64,000 nt of DNA from Bradyrhizobium sp. BRP22 (GCF_020194175.1 NZ_JADYVX010000038.1:1-64000), one strand, 5' to 3'; numbered from the stretch's first letter, positions 26,063 to 35,960 are shown. Notes: a model not told the origin generated them from the sequence alone. Numbers and translations are program-made.

Positions 26063-27439
26063 TTACGCGGGAACAGGCCGGTAACGGCGCTGGGCGACGG
26101 GAGGCTGAGCGAATGTCCGCCGATATTCATCGCGCGGCAGCAGCACGGTGATCAACACGATGAACTGCGCAAGCTGGATGTTCTTGGACGAGAAGCTCAC
26201 CGAACTCGCAGCGATCGTCAACATCAGCAGCAGCATCGCCCAGACGCTGCGGTCGGCGCGCCTGATGATTTCGGTGAAGAGGCAGGCGAGCCCGATCGTC
26301 AGCGCCACGGTGTGGATGATGCCGAACTGCGCGATGCAGGAGATCCAGAAATTCTCGATGCCATAATCGAGGCCGAGCTGGCTCTGCAGCGCACTCACCC
26401 GCACCGGATTTGGACCGAGGAGCAACTCTTGCCAGTCGAAATGCGACAGCAAATGGAAGGTGGCATAGCGCGCCAGCGTGCTGCCCTTGTCGGAGGAGAA
26501 GCGCAGCAGCATCTTGTCGAAGATGCCGAGATCGAGCGCCGCAAATCCGACCGCGCCCGCCACGAACAGCAGGCAGATGGCGAGGATCGCGGCCGAAAGC
26601 GGGATGCGCTTGCCCTGCAGCATCCGCAGCATCTCGAAGGCGACAAGCAGTCCCATCACGACCAGCACGGTGACCAGCGCGGTCCGGCCGCCAAACGCCA
26701 TCAGCGACGCCAGGCTGAAGGCGATCAGCGGCACCCGTATCAGAATCGGGGGGCAGAGCGCTGGCCGCAGCAGCAAGGCCAGCACATAACCCGCGACCAC
26801 GCCGGAGGCGGTGAGCGGATGGCCGAGAAAGGCCGAGGAGCGCCATTCGCCGAGGACGACGATGTCGCCCATTGTCAGCGGAATCAAACGGTGACCGGAG
26901 AAATATTCATAGTAGCCGACCACGATGTTGATCAGAATCGTGACATGGATCGCCCATGCCAGCGGTCGTCGTTGCGACGGCGAGAGCTGCCAGATCGCAA
27001 GGCACAGGACGACCGGCGTTAGGAAGGTGTCGAAGATCACCGTGAACGGCCGTTCCAGCACGAACATCTGCACCAGCAGGAACGCCCAGCACAACAGATA
27101 GAACAGCAGAAGCTTCGACTGCGAGAACATCCGGTCGATCTCGCCGATCGGTCCGCGGCTGCGCATCAGCAGCAGGAAAAAGGCGAGGAAGGTAAAGTAC
27201 GTCGCCGGGTGGAGCTTTTCGTAGAAATTGCCGCCCGCCGTCAGGTAGTGGATCTTCACGCTGGTGAGCATGCCCGCCGAAAGCATGAACATGGCGACGA
27301 CCGCGAGCACAAGAAAGCCTGTCGCCAGCCATTCGACAAAGGTGTCGAATGTCATCCCGCGCGCCGGCGTCCGGGATGGCGCGCGCGATGCGGCCCCGGG
27401 CAGGCTTAAAGGCTGGCTGGCAAAGCCGCGCATGTTCAC
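26063..27439 (-). CDS. O-antigen ligase/Wzy-like polymerase
   Basis: 458 residues with 10-12 membrane helices and a periplasmic loop (SSDKGSTLARYATFHLLSHF, then LLGPNPVRVS). This is the Wzy_C/RfaL arrangement. In a locus with Wzx, Wzc and Wza partners it most likely polymerises repeat units on the periplasmic face. Its start overlaps the kinase stop by four bases. The first in-frame Met and a second Met two codons later are both possible starts. Confidence 0.82.
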   Translation of the reverse strand: MNMRGFASQPLSLPGAASRAPSRTPARGMTFDTFVEWLATGFLVLAVVAMFMLSAGMLTSVKIHYLTAGGNFYEKLHPATYFTFLAFFLLLMRSRGPIGEIDRMFSQSKLLLFYLLCWAFLLVQMFVLERPFTVIFDTFLTPVVLCLAIWQLSPSQRRPLAWAIHVTILINIVVGYYEYFSGHRLIPLTMGDIVVLGEWRSSAFLGHPLTASGVVAGYVLALLLRPALCPPILIRVPLIAFSLASLMAFGGRTALVTVLVVMGLLVAFEMLRMLQGKRIPLSAAILAICLLFVAGAVGFAALDLGIFDKMLLRFSSDKGSTLARYATFHLLSHFDWQELLLGPNPVRVSALQSQLGLDYGIENFWISCIAQFGIIHTVALTIGLACLFTEIIRRADRSVWAMLLLMLTIAASSVSFSSKNIQLAQFIVLITVLLPRDEYRRTFAQPPVAQRRYRPVPA

Positions 27440-29754
27440 CGTGCTGCTCCGGAGCTGAGGCTCGCGGTTGCGTATGGCTTGAGGTAGGCGGAACTGCGGT
27501 AGTAGTCGTAGAACTGCAGGCGGCTGAGGTCGACGCGGGTCAGCACGGTGCCGAGGATGCGGTCGGCAACCGGCGACAGCAGATCGATGGTGTGGGTCAG
27601 GACCTCGCGCGGGGTCTGATCCCAGGCCAGCGCAAGGATGATGCGGTCCGCGAGCTCGGCCAGTGCCCGGCCGTCAACCAGCGGCACCAGCGGCGGCGAG
27701 TCGACGATGATCAGTTCGTAGCGATGGCGCAAGTGATCGAGCACATCGACGATGCGGTCGGAGAACATCAGTTCGGTGATGATCTCGGCCTGCTTGACCG
27801 CGGTGGACGGCAGCACGGACAGGCCGGTGCTTTCGTCGGTGAGGATGGCCTGCTCGATGGCCGCGCGGCCGAGGGCCACGTCCAGCAATCCGATGTCGGC
27901 GCGCGGGCAGAGCGAGCGGGTGAGTTGCGGGTTGCGGAGATCGCCGTCGATCAGAAGCGTCCGGATACCCAATGTCGCCAGCGACTGCGCGAGATTGCCG
28001 GCGAGCGTGGTCTTGCCTTCACTGTCGAGGGCGGAGGTCACGAGCACGACCTTGACCGGCTGCAGCCGCATGGTCCGTTGCAGGGCCAGGCGCACCGAGC
28101 GAATCGCCTCAGCAAAGAACGTGGCGGGCTCATCGATCGCATAGCGCATCAAAGGCGGCTGCAAAGCGGCGGGCAGCAGCTTGACCGTTCTCGGATCATG
28201 ATTTTCGAGCTCGCTGCGTCCGCGCCGTCGCGCCAGCCCTGCAAGTTCCCTGGTGCCGATCAGCGGCACCGCAGCCAGCGCCGGCACGCCCGATATTGAC
28301 TCCGCCTGTTCCAGCGTCTTGATGCGGCCGTCGAGGTAGTCGGCGCCGAAGGCGAGCACGCTGCCTAGACCGAGGCCGAGCATCCCGGCAAGGCCCAGGA
28401 TCAGCATGGTCTTCGGCGACGACGGACGGATCGGAACGCTGGCCTTGGTCACGACCCGCGAGTCCGGCATCTCCAGGCTTTCCTGCGACGTCGTCTCCTT
28501 CGAGCGCGCCAGATAGGATTCATAGAGAGTGCGGTTGGCTTCGGCCTCGCGCTGCAACTCATGTAGCCGCACCTGGGCCTGGCTGGACGTATTGGATACG
28601 TTCTGCAATTGCTCCAGGCTCTGGTTCAGCGAGTTCTCGCGGGAGAGCGCCACGTCGTAATCGTGCTTGGTGCTCTCGAGGATCCGCTTGATTTCCTCGT
28701 TGATCAGCCGCTGGGTGTCCTTGAGCTGTGCGCGCACATTGGTGACGAGCGGATGCCGTGAGCCGTATTTGCTGGAGAGATCGGCCTCGTTCTTGGCGAT
28801 GTCCGCATACTGCGTGCGCAATTTCGTGATCATGTCCGACGAAATCGCCGCATTGATGCCGCCGGGGTCACCGCCGGACTTGGCGATCTGCTGCACCTGA
28901 TCGTATTTGGCGCGCGCCTCAGCGGTCTGCACTCGCGCCGCGATCAGCTTGTTGTTGAGGTCGGTGATCTGCTGATCGTTGACGGTGACGCCCTGCGACA
29001 CCGTCAGATTGTTGGCGGAGCGGAAATCCTCGACCGCCTTCTCGGAGGCGACGACCCTCGACTTGAGATCGTTGATCTGGCCGCCGAGCCAGTTGGCGGC
29101 GATGCGGGTCGCGTCATTCTTGGCGCGGACCTGGTCTTCGAAATAGGCGTCCGCGATCGCGTTGGCGATAACAGCGGCCTTCGACGGCGATTCCGAGCTG
29201 ACATTGATATCGACCAGGAAGGTGGTGCCTTGTCGCGTCACCTTCATGCGTTTCTGCAGGATTTCGATCGAACGCGCGCGCGCGGCGTCCTGCGGGTCCG
29301 CGGCGCCCTCGGGAGCTGCCGAGGCGAACAGCCGCCTGATCGGATCAAGCAGGCCCGGTTTCGGGATGAATTCCGGATCCTGCGTCAGCTTCAGCCGGCG
29401 GACCACCCGATCGAGGATCGCGACCGACTGGATCAGCAATGCCTGGCTTTCGATTGTTGCATCATCGGTGCCGTAGTTCGACAGCGCGGTCTGGCTGTTC
29501 GTCTCCACGGCTGCGGCCCGGCGCGGATCGACCAGCACGGTCGCGGTCGATGTATATAAAGTGGTGGCCAGCAGGCAGTAGGTCAGCCCGAGCGCGACCA
29601 GCAGCACAGCGGGCAGGATGGCAAACTTGTAACGGCGGCGCAGGATGCGCCCCATCTCGCGCAGATCGACGGTCGGCGGCTGCCAGCGGGGGGCGGCACG
29701 TTCAGCCGCTTCTTCCGGGGGGCGAGGCAGGTGCTCAGAACTGCGTTGTAACAT
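27436..29754 (-). CDS. Polysaccharide co-polymerase with C-terminal tyrosine autokinase (Wzc/GumC-like)
   Basis: 772 residues. A Wzz domain lies between TM1 (about 43-65) and TM2 (about 440-460, ILGLAGMLGLGLGSVLAFG), with a long coiled coil in between. The cytoplasmic BY-kinase has Walker A SALDSEGKTTLAG, Walker A' LLIDGDLRNP and Walker B LIIVDSPP. The C-terminus has a tyrosine cluster (FYDYYRSSAYLKPY) for autophosphorylation. It sets chain length and links Wzy to the Wza pore. Its first 20 bases overlap the end of the barrel gene. Confidence 0.92.
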   Translation of the reverse strand: MLQRSSEHLPRPPEEAAERAAPRWQPPTVDLREMGRILRRRYKFAILPAVLLVALGLTYCLLATTLYTSTATVLVDPRRAAAVETNSQTALSNYGTDDATIESQALLIQSVAILDRVVRRLKLTQDPEFIPKPGLLDPIRRLFASAAPEGAADPQDAARARSIEILQKRMKVTRQGTTFLVDINVSSESPSKAAVIANAIADAYFEDQVRAKNDATRIAANWLGGQINDLKSRVVASEKAVEDFRSANNLTVSQGVTVNDQQITDLNNKLIAARVQTAEARAKYDQVQQIAKSGGDPGGINAAISSDMITKLRTQYADIAKNEADLSSKYGSRHPLVTNVRAQLKDTQRLINEEIKRILESTKHDYDVALSRENSLNQSLEQLQNVSNTSSQAQVRLHELQREAEANRTLYESYLARSKETTSQESLEMPDSRVVTKASVPIRPSSPKTMLILGLAGMLGLGLGSVLAFGADYLDGRIKTLEQAESISGVPALAAVPLIGTRELAGLARRRGRSELENHDPRTVKLLPAALQPPLMRYAIDEPATFFAEAIRSVRLALQRTMRLQPVKVVLVTSALDSEGKTTLAGNLAQSLATLGIRTLLIDGDLRNPQLTRSLCPRADIGLLDVALGRAAIEQAILTDESTGLSVLPSTAVKQAEIITELMFSDRIVDVLDHLRHRYELIIVDSPPLVPLVDGRALAELADRIILALAWDQTPREVLTHTIDLLSPVADRILGTVLTRVDLSRLQFYDYYRSSAYLKPYATASLSSGAAR

Positions 29755-31162
29755 TCAATCCCACCAGGTGTTTGTCGTAGCTGAAGGTCGAGATGTTGCT
29801 TTCGCGCGACGTGAAGCGGTAATAGACAGCGATAGCGGCGAAACGATTCAGCAGATATTTGATGCGGGCGTCGGAGGTGGTGACCTGATCCTTGCGCGGC
29901 TGCCCGAAGAATTTATCGCTCTCATAGGCGCCGTAGAACGAAACGATAACGTTGCGACGGAACTCATAGTCCAGCCCGAGCTGCACGGCGTTGGCGAGCA
30001 CGCCGGTGGAACTCGTGACGGAAGTCTCCGTGACGATCTGCTCGGCGTTCAGGTGAACGTCGATCATCCGCGTCGGACTCCATGTCAGTCGCGCGCGATA
30101 GGTCGGGCCTTCGATCGTGCCGATGGTCGGATCGACGAAGCGTTGCTGCACGTAGCCGAAGCCGATTTCGCCGGTGATCAGGCGCGCCAGTCCGACGGTG
30201 ACGCCGGTGAGCGCACGATAGCCCTGTGAACTCAGCGGCTGGAGAGGCTGGCCGCGGAGGTCGCGCACATTGCCCTCGGCGCTGCCGAACCAGCCAAGAG
30301 TCTCGGAAAACGCATAGTCGATCCGGCTGTGGAGCGAGTAGATCTGACCGTCACGGGCGTCCTGGTTGATGGGCATGCCGTTCTGCGCGACGGTCGAGCC
30401 GTAGTCGTAGGAATCGGTGCGGAAGCCGACAGACGCAGTCAGCCGATTGAATTCCTTGCGAAAGCTCAGATCGCCTGAGTACCAATTATAAGGTGTCGGT
30501 GCGATGGCGTTGGCGGGTGAACTCAGCGAGCCGACGCCCTCGTTGAGATGCGCGATCTGGAAACTGCCCAGCAGCGCCATGTCATGAGCAATGTCGATCC
30601 AGCCATTGCCCTTCAGGCTGGCATTGGTCTGGTTGAGGCTGGAGTTCTGCTTGTAGACCGTCTCCTGGGCGTCGAGCTTGAGGTCGATGCCGTGCCGCTC
30701 CCATAGCGTATGGGCGCGCAGCTGCGGCTCGACCACAGCCGCGACGTCACTGCGGATGTCGGTATTCGATGCGAACACGTTGCTGTCGAAGAACCCGCCA
30801 GTGATCAGCGATGGATTGAACATCCACGAGCCCGAGCGAATGCCCACCGGCTCATAGCCAGGCTGCAAGCGGCCTTTCACGGGCGTGTCCTCCGGCGGGA
30901 TGGCTTCACGGGTGTCAGGATCGGTCAGCTTGGGTAACGGGGTTGGCTCGAAGATTTGCTGCGCGTTCCATGGCGGCGCCACCTCCTCATTTGGCCAAGG
31001 GAGCACCTGCGCGTTCGCCGGTGATCCGAGCCCAAGCACAATCGCAGTTACCGGCGCGGGTACGATCTTGAATCCGCGGCGACCGAACGCGACGACCGAA
31101 CGGGTTTGCGACCCACTCGTTCCAATCGTGTTCATCCAGCCAAATGCAGTGGTGCGTTCCAT
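29735..31162 (-). CDS. Outer-membrane beta-barrel protein of exopolysaccharide export
   Basis: 475 residues from the ATG at 31162 (AAGGG upstream). There is a signal-like hydrophobic stretch (VPAPVTAIVLGLGSPANAQ) around residues 35-54. The rest alternates short amphipathic strands with aromatic ends and finishes in a terminal phenylalanine (LNVTTQF), typical of an outer-membrane barrel (BBP2_2-like). Its position between the kinase and the Wza-like gene suggests a role in polymer export or anchoring. Confidence 0.8.
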   Translation of the reverse strand: MERTTAFGWMNTIGTSGSQTRSVVAFGRRGFKIVPAPVTAIVLGLGSPANAQVLPWPNEEVAPPWNAQQIFEPTPLPKLTDPDTREAIPPEDTPVKGRLQPGYEPVGIRSGSWMFNPSLITGGFFDSNVFASNTDIRSDVAAVVEPQLRAHTLWERHGIDLKLDAQETVYKQNSSLNQTNASLKGNGWIDIAHDMALLGSFQIAHLNEGVGSLSSPANAIAPTPYNWYSGDLSFRKEFNRLTASVGFRTDSYDYGSTVAQNGMPINQDARDGQIYSLHSRIDYAFSETLGWFGSAEGNVRDLRGQPLQPLSSQGYRALTGVTVGLARLITGEIGFGYVQQRFVDPTIGTIEGPTYRARLTWSPTRMIDVHLNAEQIVTETSVTSSTGVLANAVQLGLDYEFRRNVIVSFYGAYESDKFFGQPRKDQVTTSDARIKYLLNRFAAIAVYYRFTSRESNISTFSYDKHLVGLNVTTQF

Positions 31163-31463
31163 AATCCATCCCTTGCGGGAACTCTGGAGGCGATGAAGTC
31201 CTGAAGCCCGGTTGCCCGTGCTCACAAATTCACCGCGGACTGCGCATCGACATGGCAGTCCTTGCACTTGTTACGCGCGCACTACGGAGCATTGCTGGCT
31301 TGATCAGAGAACGTCCTCCCGCGCGTTAACGTGCATCGCGGGAAAAAGTTTTCTGCATTGCAAAATAATACTCACCGCAAATCGACGACACTATGGCAGC
31401 GCGTATGACATAAATGTTCACGCGCGTGATCTGCGAATGAGATTGCTCCGTCGAGCGGGCCGT
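31163..31463. promoter_or_regulatory. Gap within the export genes, possible internal promoter
   Basis: About 300 bases between the Wza-like gene and the barrel gene. The middle (31330-31420) is clearly AT-richer than its surroundings, so a second leftward promoter for the barrel/kinase/polymerase genes is plausible. No defined box could be assigned. Confidence 0.3.
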
Positions 31464-32057
31464 TCAGAAGTAGCGCTCGCCGATCCTGATGTTGTCGCCG
31501 GGAAACACCAGGATCGGCGCATCGAGCGCGTAGATCTCTTCTGCTGGACTGCCCGATCGACGCAGAAAGACCTTGGATTCGTTGGCGCGATAGGTGAATC
31601 CGCCGGCGCTGGCGACGGCATCCATCACCGTCAGACCGAGTCGATACGGATATTCGCCGGCCTTCTTGACCTCGCCGAGAATGTAATAAGGTCGGTAGGC
31701 GACGATCTCGACGTTCACTTTCGGATCACGCACGATGTCCTTCGATAGCGCGGAAGTGATCGCGCGCTCCAACTGCTTCGTCGTCATGCCGGACGCCTTC
31801 ATGCGGCCTGCAAGCGGAACCGAGACCTGGCCACCCGCGTCGATTTCATACTCCCCGGTGATGTCGGGTTCCCCATAGACCTTCACACGCACCCTGTCGT
31901 TCGGACCGAGCACGTAGCTTCCTGTCGAGAGCGCATGCGAGCCTGTGTGCGTTTGGGCTGACGCGCAAGGTGCGAAGCTCGCGATACTCGCTAAAGCAAA
32001 CGCAAATAGAGTAATGCGTGGCGCCGCTCGGGCGACACGAATCCATTGTTGCTGCAT
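31464..32057 (-). CDS. Polysaccharide export protein, Wza/GumB-like
   Basis: 197 residues with a signal peptide (FAFALASIASFAPCASAQ). The mature part carries a Poly_export domain (YVLGPNDRVRVKVYGEPDITGEY) followed by one SLBB domain (YYILGEVKKAGEYPYRLGL ... AVASAGGFTYRANE). This is the short GumB-like form without the large C-terminal Wza barrel, consistent with a separate barrel protein encoded next door. There is a cysteine in the leader (FAPCASA), but it does not form a convincing lipobox. Confidence 0.9.
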   Translation of the reverse strand: MQQQWIRVARAAPRITLFAFALASIASFAPCASAQTHTGSHALSTGSYVLGPNDRVRVKVYGEPDITGEYEIDAGGQVSVPLAGRMKASGMTTKQLERAITSALSKDIVRDPKVNVEIVAYRPYYILGEVKKAGEYPYRLGLTVMDAVASAGGFTYRANESKVFLRRSGSPAEEIYALDAPILVFPGDNIRIGERYF

Positions 32058-32200
32058 GACTAGATCCCCACGAAAGTCCGTCAGTAACGGCGCGGATCAT
32101 AGGTGAGCAAACAAGGCGAAAAAATGTGGGTGGGCGTTCCGCGAGGGCCGTCATTCGGTTCCATGACCGTGCAGCGTTAATGGCGCGCCTGCGCGCTCCT

Positions 32201-32962
32201 TCAGAGGACCAGGACGGTCGTTCCCTCGATGGCAATGCAGGTCAGGGTTCCGCTTCTCCATGCGCCGGTATCGATATTGATGCGGTTGTGCCTGATGTCG
32301 GGATGGGGGACCGGCGTGTGGCCGTGCACGACACATTTGGCGTGATCTTCATCCGAATTGAGAAATTCCTGGCGAATCCAGAGCAGATCCTCCGAATTCT
32401 GCTGCTCGATCGGCACCTTAGGGCGCACTCCGGCATGAGCAAAGAAGAAGTCGCCGCAGGTGAAGCTGTCGCGCAGGCATTGCAGGAACAGCATATGCGC
32501 GCGTGGGAACACGCTGAGAAAGCGCTGCTGCAGATTGACTTCAGAGACGGGCATCTCGCGCGGAGTTACGCCATAGGAAGCCAGCGTCTGCATGCAGCCG
32601 AGCCGCCGCCAATCCGCGAACACGGCCGGATCGTGAAGAAAGTGTTGCAAAAGCTCTTCGTGATTACCGCGCAGGCAGACTGCGTGATTCCTGACGAGGC
32701 GAACTGCCAACAGATCGAGCACGGTCTTGGAGTCGGGGCCGCGGTCGATGTAGTCGCCGAGATAGATCTCGAGCACGTAGCGGATCGGCCGCCGGCTGAT
32801 GTCGTCGTCGATACGTGCAATGGTCTCGGCGAGGAGGTCGGCACGTCCGTGAATGTCGCCGACCGCGTAGATGCGCGTGTCTGCGGGAGCCGAGGGTGCA
32901 ACATATTGCGGATATGCAACTGGCGGCCGCATCATCGATTGCTTCGACCATGGAACCGTCAT
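32201..32962 (-). CDS. PPP-family serine/threonine phosphatase (metallophosphoesterase)
   Basis: 253 residues with the three PPP metal motifs GDIHGR, GDYIDRGPDS and RGNHEELL, and later HGHTPV. This is the bacterial protein-phosphatase or diadenosine-tetraphosphatase-like group. Lying beside a tyrosine autokinase locus, it may dephosphorylate an exopolysaccharide regulator. Phosphotyrosine activity is not implied by the family alone. Confidence 0.87.
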   Translation of the reverse strand: MTVPWSKQSMMRPPVAYPQYVAPSAPADTRIYAVGDIHGRADLLAETIARIDDDISRRPIRYVLEIYLGDYIDRGPDSKTVLDLLAVRLVRNHAVCLRGNHEELLQHFLHDPAVFADWRRLGCMQTLASYGVTPREMPVSEVNLQQRFLSVFPRAHMLFLQCLRDSFTCGDFFFAHAGVRPKVPIEQQNSEDLLWIRQEFLNSDEDHAKCVVHGHTPVPHPDIRHNRINIDTGAWRSGTLTCIAIEGTTVLVL

Positions 32963-33022
32963 GAGGTCAATCGGCGGAGACGCCGCGGCGTCCGCTTCGT
33001 TCGTATATTGCGTATATAGAGT

Positions 33023-33160
33023 CTAGAAGAAGATCATTCGGACGAGCAGGATGATCACGATCCAGGCAAGCACGTTCGCCAGAATGATGCAGTTTCTCAG
33101 TCGGCGCCCCGCCGGATCGAGTCGTGCTGTTTCAGGGCGTTCCAAACGTGCGGCGATCAT
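33023..33160 (-). CDS. Small single-helix membrane protein
   Basis: 45 residues from the ATG at 33160, chosen because GGGAGG lies five bases upstream. The open frame continues to 33247 (74 residues, TTG) without a good ribosome site. The C-terminal half is one membrane helix (CIILANVLAWIVIILLV) ending RMIFF. It sits at the head of the leftward exopolysaccharide genes. Function unknown. Confidence 0.55.
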   Translation of the reverse strand: MIAARLERPETARLDPAGRRLRNCIILANVLAWIVIILLVRMIFF

Positions 33161-33247
33161 GGGCGCCTCCCTGGAAGTTTCTTCCGAGACGAGCGGCTTC
33201 TTGGCTACGGCCGCTTCCACGCGTTGAGGTCTCGCAATCATCGGCAA

Positions 33248-33724
33248 CCATCAAGTGTAATGATCACGTCGAGGAAGTACGGGTAGCCGTTTAGTATGCG
33301 GTGAAAAAAATCCTTCAAAAATGACCGCACGCATTAAGTGCCATGCAGAAATGCGATGTAGCCAGTGTAGCGCTCCTGAATCGAATCCGATTCGCGAGTT
33401 CCATAACGGCGTTAATGCATGGCTGCACCGAGGGACGCGCAGCACAATTCGCGTGCAGTTGAACCTAAGCGCCTCCGAACAAAACAGATTCTTTGCAACG
33501 CACAAAGTTCACGATGCCGCGATGCAAAATCGCGCTCAACATTTTCGTTTTGCTGCCCCATTTCGCTCAAAGAGTTCGTAGAATTATACGCGCCGCGCGA
33601 TCGAAGCGCGTCTCTGCTGCGCAGGAAAATTCGCAAATGCGAAGGTGCCCGCGAGATGGGCAGCGACGAACTGCGTGCGTCGCGCTTGTGACCTCTTTGG
33701 GTTCAACAGAGAGAGCGAGAGCAA
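33248..33724. promoter_or_regulatory. Divergent exopolysaccharide promoter region
   Basis: About 480 bases without a credible gene, separating the leftward export genes from the rightward sugar-transferase operon. It is AT-richer than the flanks. The only distinct element is a near-perfect 16-base palindrome at 33378-33393 (GAATCGAA against GAATCGGA on the other strand), a candidate regulator site. The ribosome site of the sugar transferase (AGAGAGCGAGAG) is at the right edge. Confidence 0.45.
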
Positions 33725-34486
33725 ATGGCCGCCATCGTCACAGCCAACTTTGACCAGGACAGTATCAGGTCCCTCCGCAATAAGCGGAGTACCATCTCGA
33801 TGCGACCGGTCGAATATGCTGGCAGTAATGCGTACAGTCCCTACCGCGCAAAGCGTCCACGTCGCTCGGTGCGCACCGAGCCGGGCTCCTCCTTCGTCAA
33901 GCGCATCTTCGACATCGTGGTTGCAAGCGCGGCGCTGTTGTTCTTCGCGCCGCTGTTGATCGCGATCGCGGTCGGCATCAAGCTGACATCGCGGGGACCG
34001 GTGTTGTTTCATCAATACCGGTACGGCTATCGCAACCGGCGCTTCAAGATCTACAAGTTCCGCACGATGCGGATCGACGCCTGCGACGTGCGCGGCGTGA
34101 AGCAGACGGTGCAGGGCGACCCCCGGGTCACCTCGATCGGCAAGATCCTGCGCAAGACGAGCCTCGACGAAATCCCGCAATTGATCAATGTCATCAAGGG
34201 CGACATGTCGCTGGTCGGCCCCAGACCGCATGTCCCGGGCATGCTCGCCGCCGACCTGCCGTATGAGGACCTCGTGCCGTACTATTTCCAGCGCCACAGC
34301 GCCCGGCCCGGGATCACGGGTCTTGCGCAGGTGAGCGGCTGCCGCGGAAGCACGGTCGAGGCCGGCCGCGCGATCTCGCGGATCGATTACGACCTCGACT
34401 ATATCGAGCGCTGGTCCTTGCGCATGGACATCCTGATCATCGTGCGCACCGTCCGCCGCGAATTCCTGTCCGGCAGCGGCTTCTAA
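33725..34486 (+). CDS. Undecaprenyl-phosphate sugar phosphotransferase (ExoY/WbaP-like)
   Basis: 253 residues. After a 60-residue basic N-terminus comes a membrane helix (FDIVVASAALLFFAPLLIAI), then the catalytic domain of initiating transferases: GPVLFHQYRYG, YKFRTMR, TSLDEIPQLINVIKGDMSLV, GPRPH and RPGITGLAQVSG. It starts repeat-unit synthesis by moving a sugar-1-phosphate onto undecaprenyl phosphate. It is the short ExoY form without the four-helix N-terminal domain of WbaP. Confidence 0.9.
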   Translation: MAAIVTANFDQDSIRSLRNKRSTISMRPVEYAGSNAYSPYRAKRPRRSVRTEPGSSFVKRIFDIVVASAALLFFAPLLIAIAVGIKLTSRGPVLFHQYRYGYRNRRFKIYKFRTMRIDACDVRGVKQTVQGDPRVTSIGKILRKTSLDEIPQLINVIKGDMSLVGPRPHVPGMLAADLPYEDLVPYYFQRHSARPGITGLAQVSGCRGSTVEAGRAISRIDYDLDYIERWSLRMDILIIVRTVRREFLSGSGF

Positions 34487-34526
34487 GTCCGCCGACACAC
34501 AAGCATCACAAAAAGGGAGCGACACG

Positions 34527-35960
34527 ATGCTGCAGCCACGCGGCCGCATAGTCCCAGTTCTTTTGTCGGGAGGCACCGGCTCGCGGCTCTGGCCGCTGTC
34601 GCGCGAGAACCAGCCGAAGCAACTGCTCGCGTTGCTCGGCGAAAAGACATTGTTGCAGCAGACCGCGAGCCGCGTGACGGAGCCATCGCTCTTCACCGAT
34701 CCGATGGTGATTGCCAATGCCGAGCATCGCTTTGCCATTGGCGAGCAACTGCGCGCGGCCGGCATCGCCGCTCCGACCATGGTGCTGGAACCGTTCGGAC
34801 GAAACACGGCGCCGGCCGTGGCGATTGCGGCGCTTCTCGCCAGCGAGGTCGATCCCGATGCGGTGATCCTGGTAACGCCGGTCGATCACTGGGTGCGCGA
34901 TCATGCGGCCTTCCGGGCGACGATTGCGAGCGGGCTTCCGGCGGCGCGCCGCGGACAATTCGTCCTGTTCGGTCTCAAGCCGAGCGGGCCTGCGACCGGA
35001 TATGGCTACATTCGCATGGGCCGCGGCGTCGCCGACCTACCCGAAATCCGCAAAGTCGCGGGCTTCGTCGAGAAGCCCGACGTTGCCACCGCGGAGCACT
35101 TGCTGGCCGGCGATGATCACCTGTGGAACAGCGGAATCTTCCTGTTGCCCGCTCGCCCCTTCATCGATGAGCTGGCGCAGCGCGAGCCGGCCATTCTGGA
35201 AGCCTGCCGCGCGGCGCTGGCTGGCGCGACGCGCGATCTGGATTTCCTGCGGCTTGAAGAAAAGGCATTCGAGACCTGCCCATCCATCTCGGTCGACTAT
35301 GCCGTGATGGAAAAGACCGACAAGGCCGTGGTGGTGCCGGCCAGTTTTGACTGGAGTGACGTCGGAAGCTGGTCGGCGCTATGGACGATGGGCGAGAAGG
35401 ACGCCTCCGGCAATGTCGTGATCGGCGACGCGGTGGCCGAGGACACCTCCGGCTGCTACGTGCGAGGCGACGGCCCGCTGGTCGCGGCCTTTGGCGTCGA
35501 GGATCTTGTCATCACCGCTTCGCCCGACGTGGTGCTGGTGACCAAACGCGAGCGCGCCCAGGACGTCGGCAAGCTTGTGGAGCGGCTGAAGGCCAACGGC
35601 CATCGCGCCGCGACGCAGACCCACAGCGTGCACCGTCCGTGGGGTTACTACACGTCGATCCACGCCGGAGACCGCTTCCAGGTCAAGCGCATCACCGTCA
35701 ACCCCGGCGCCAAGCTGTCGTTGCAGAAGCATTTTCACCGCGCCGAGCACTGGGTCGTGGTGAACGGCACCGCGATCGTCACGCGTGATGACGAGGAGGT
35801 GCTGCTGCGCGAGAACGAATCGATCTTCGTTCCGCTCGGCTGCATGCATCGCCTGGAAAATCCCGGCAAGGTTCCGCTCAACCTGATCGAGGTGCAGTCG
35901 GGCACGTATCTTGGGGAGGACGACATCGTCCGGGTGCAGGACATCTACCACCGGGTGTGA
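34527..35960 (+). CDS. manC: Mannose-1-phosphate guanylyltransferase/mannose-6-phosphate isomerase
   Basis: 477 residues, type II bifunctional enzyme. The N-terminal pyrophosphorylase has LLSGGTGSRLWPLSRENQPK and FVEKPD. The C-terminal cupin-like isomerase has HRPWGYYTSIHAGDRF, LQKHFHRAEHWVVV and the C-terminal YLGEDDIVR. It makes GDP-mannose, so the polymer or a linked glycan should contain mannose or a derivative. It follows the sugar transferase by 40 bases. Confidence 0.94.
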   Translation: MLQPRGRIVPVLLSGGTGSRLWPLSRENQPKQLLALLGEKTLLQQTASRVTEPSLFTDPMVIANAEHRFAIGEQLRAAGIAAPTMVLEPFGRNTAPAVAIAALLASEVDPDAVILVTPVDHWVRDHAAFRATIASGLPAARRGQFVLFGLKPSGPATGYGYIRMGRGVADLPEIRKVAGFVEKPDVATAEHLLAGDDHLWNSGIFLLPARPFIDELAQREPAILEACRAALAGATRDLDFLRLEEKAFETCPSISVDYAVMEKTDKAVVVPASFDWSDVGSWSALWTMGEKDASGNVVIGDAVAEDTSGCYVRGDGPLVAAFGVEDLVITASPDVVLVTKRERAQDVGKLVERLKANGHRAATQTHSVHRPWGYYTSIHAGDRFQVKRITVNPGAKLSLQKHFHRAEHWVVVNGTAIVTRDDEEVLLRENESIFVPLGCMHRLENPGKVPLNLIEVQSGTYLGEDDIVRVQDIYHRV

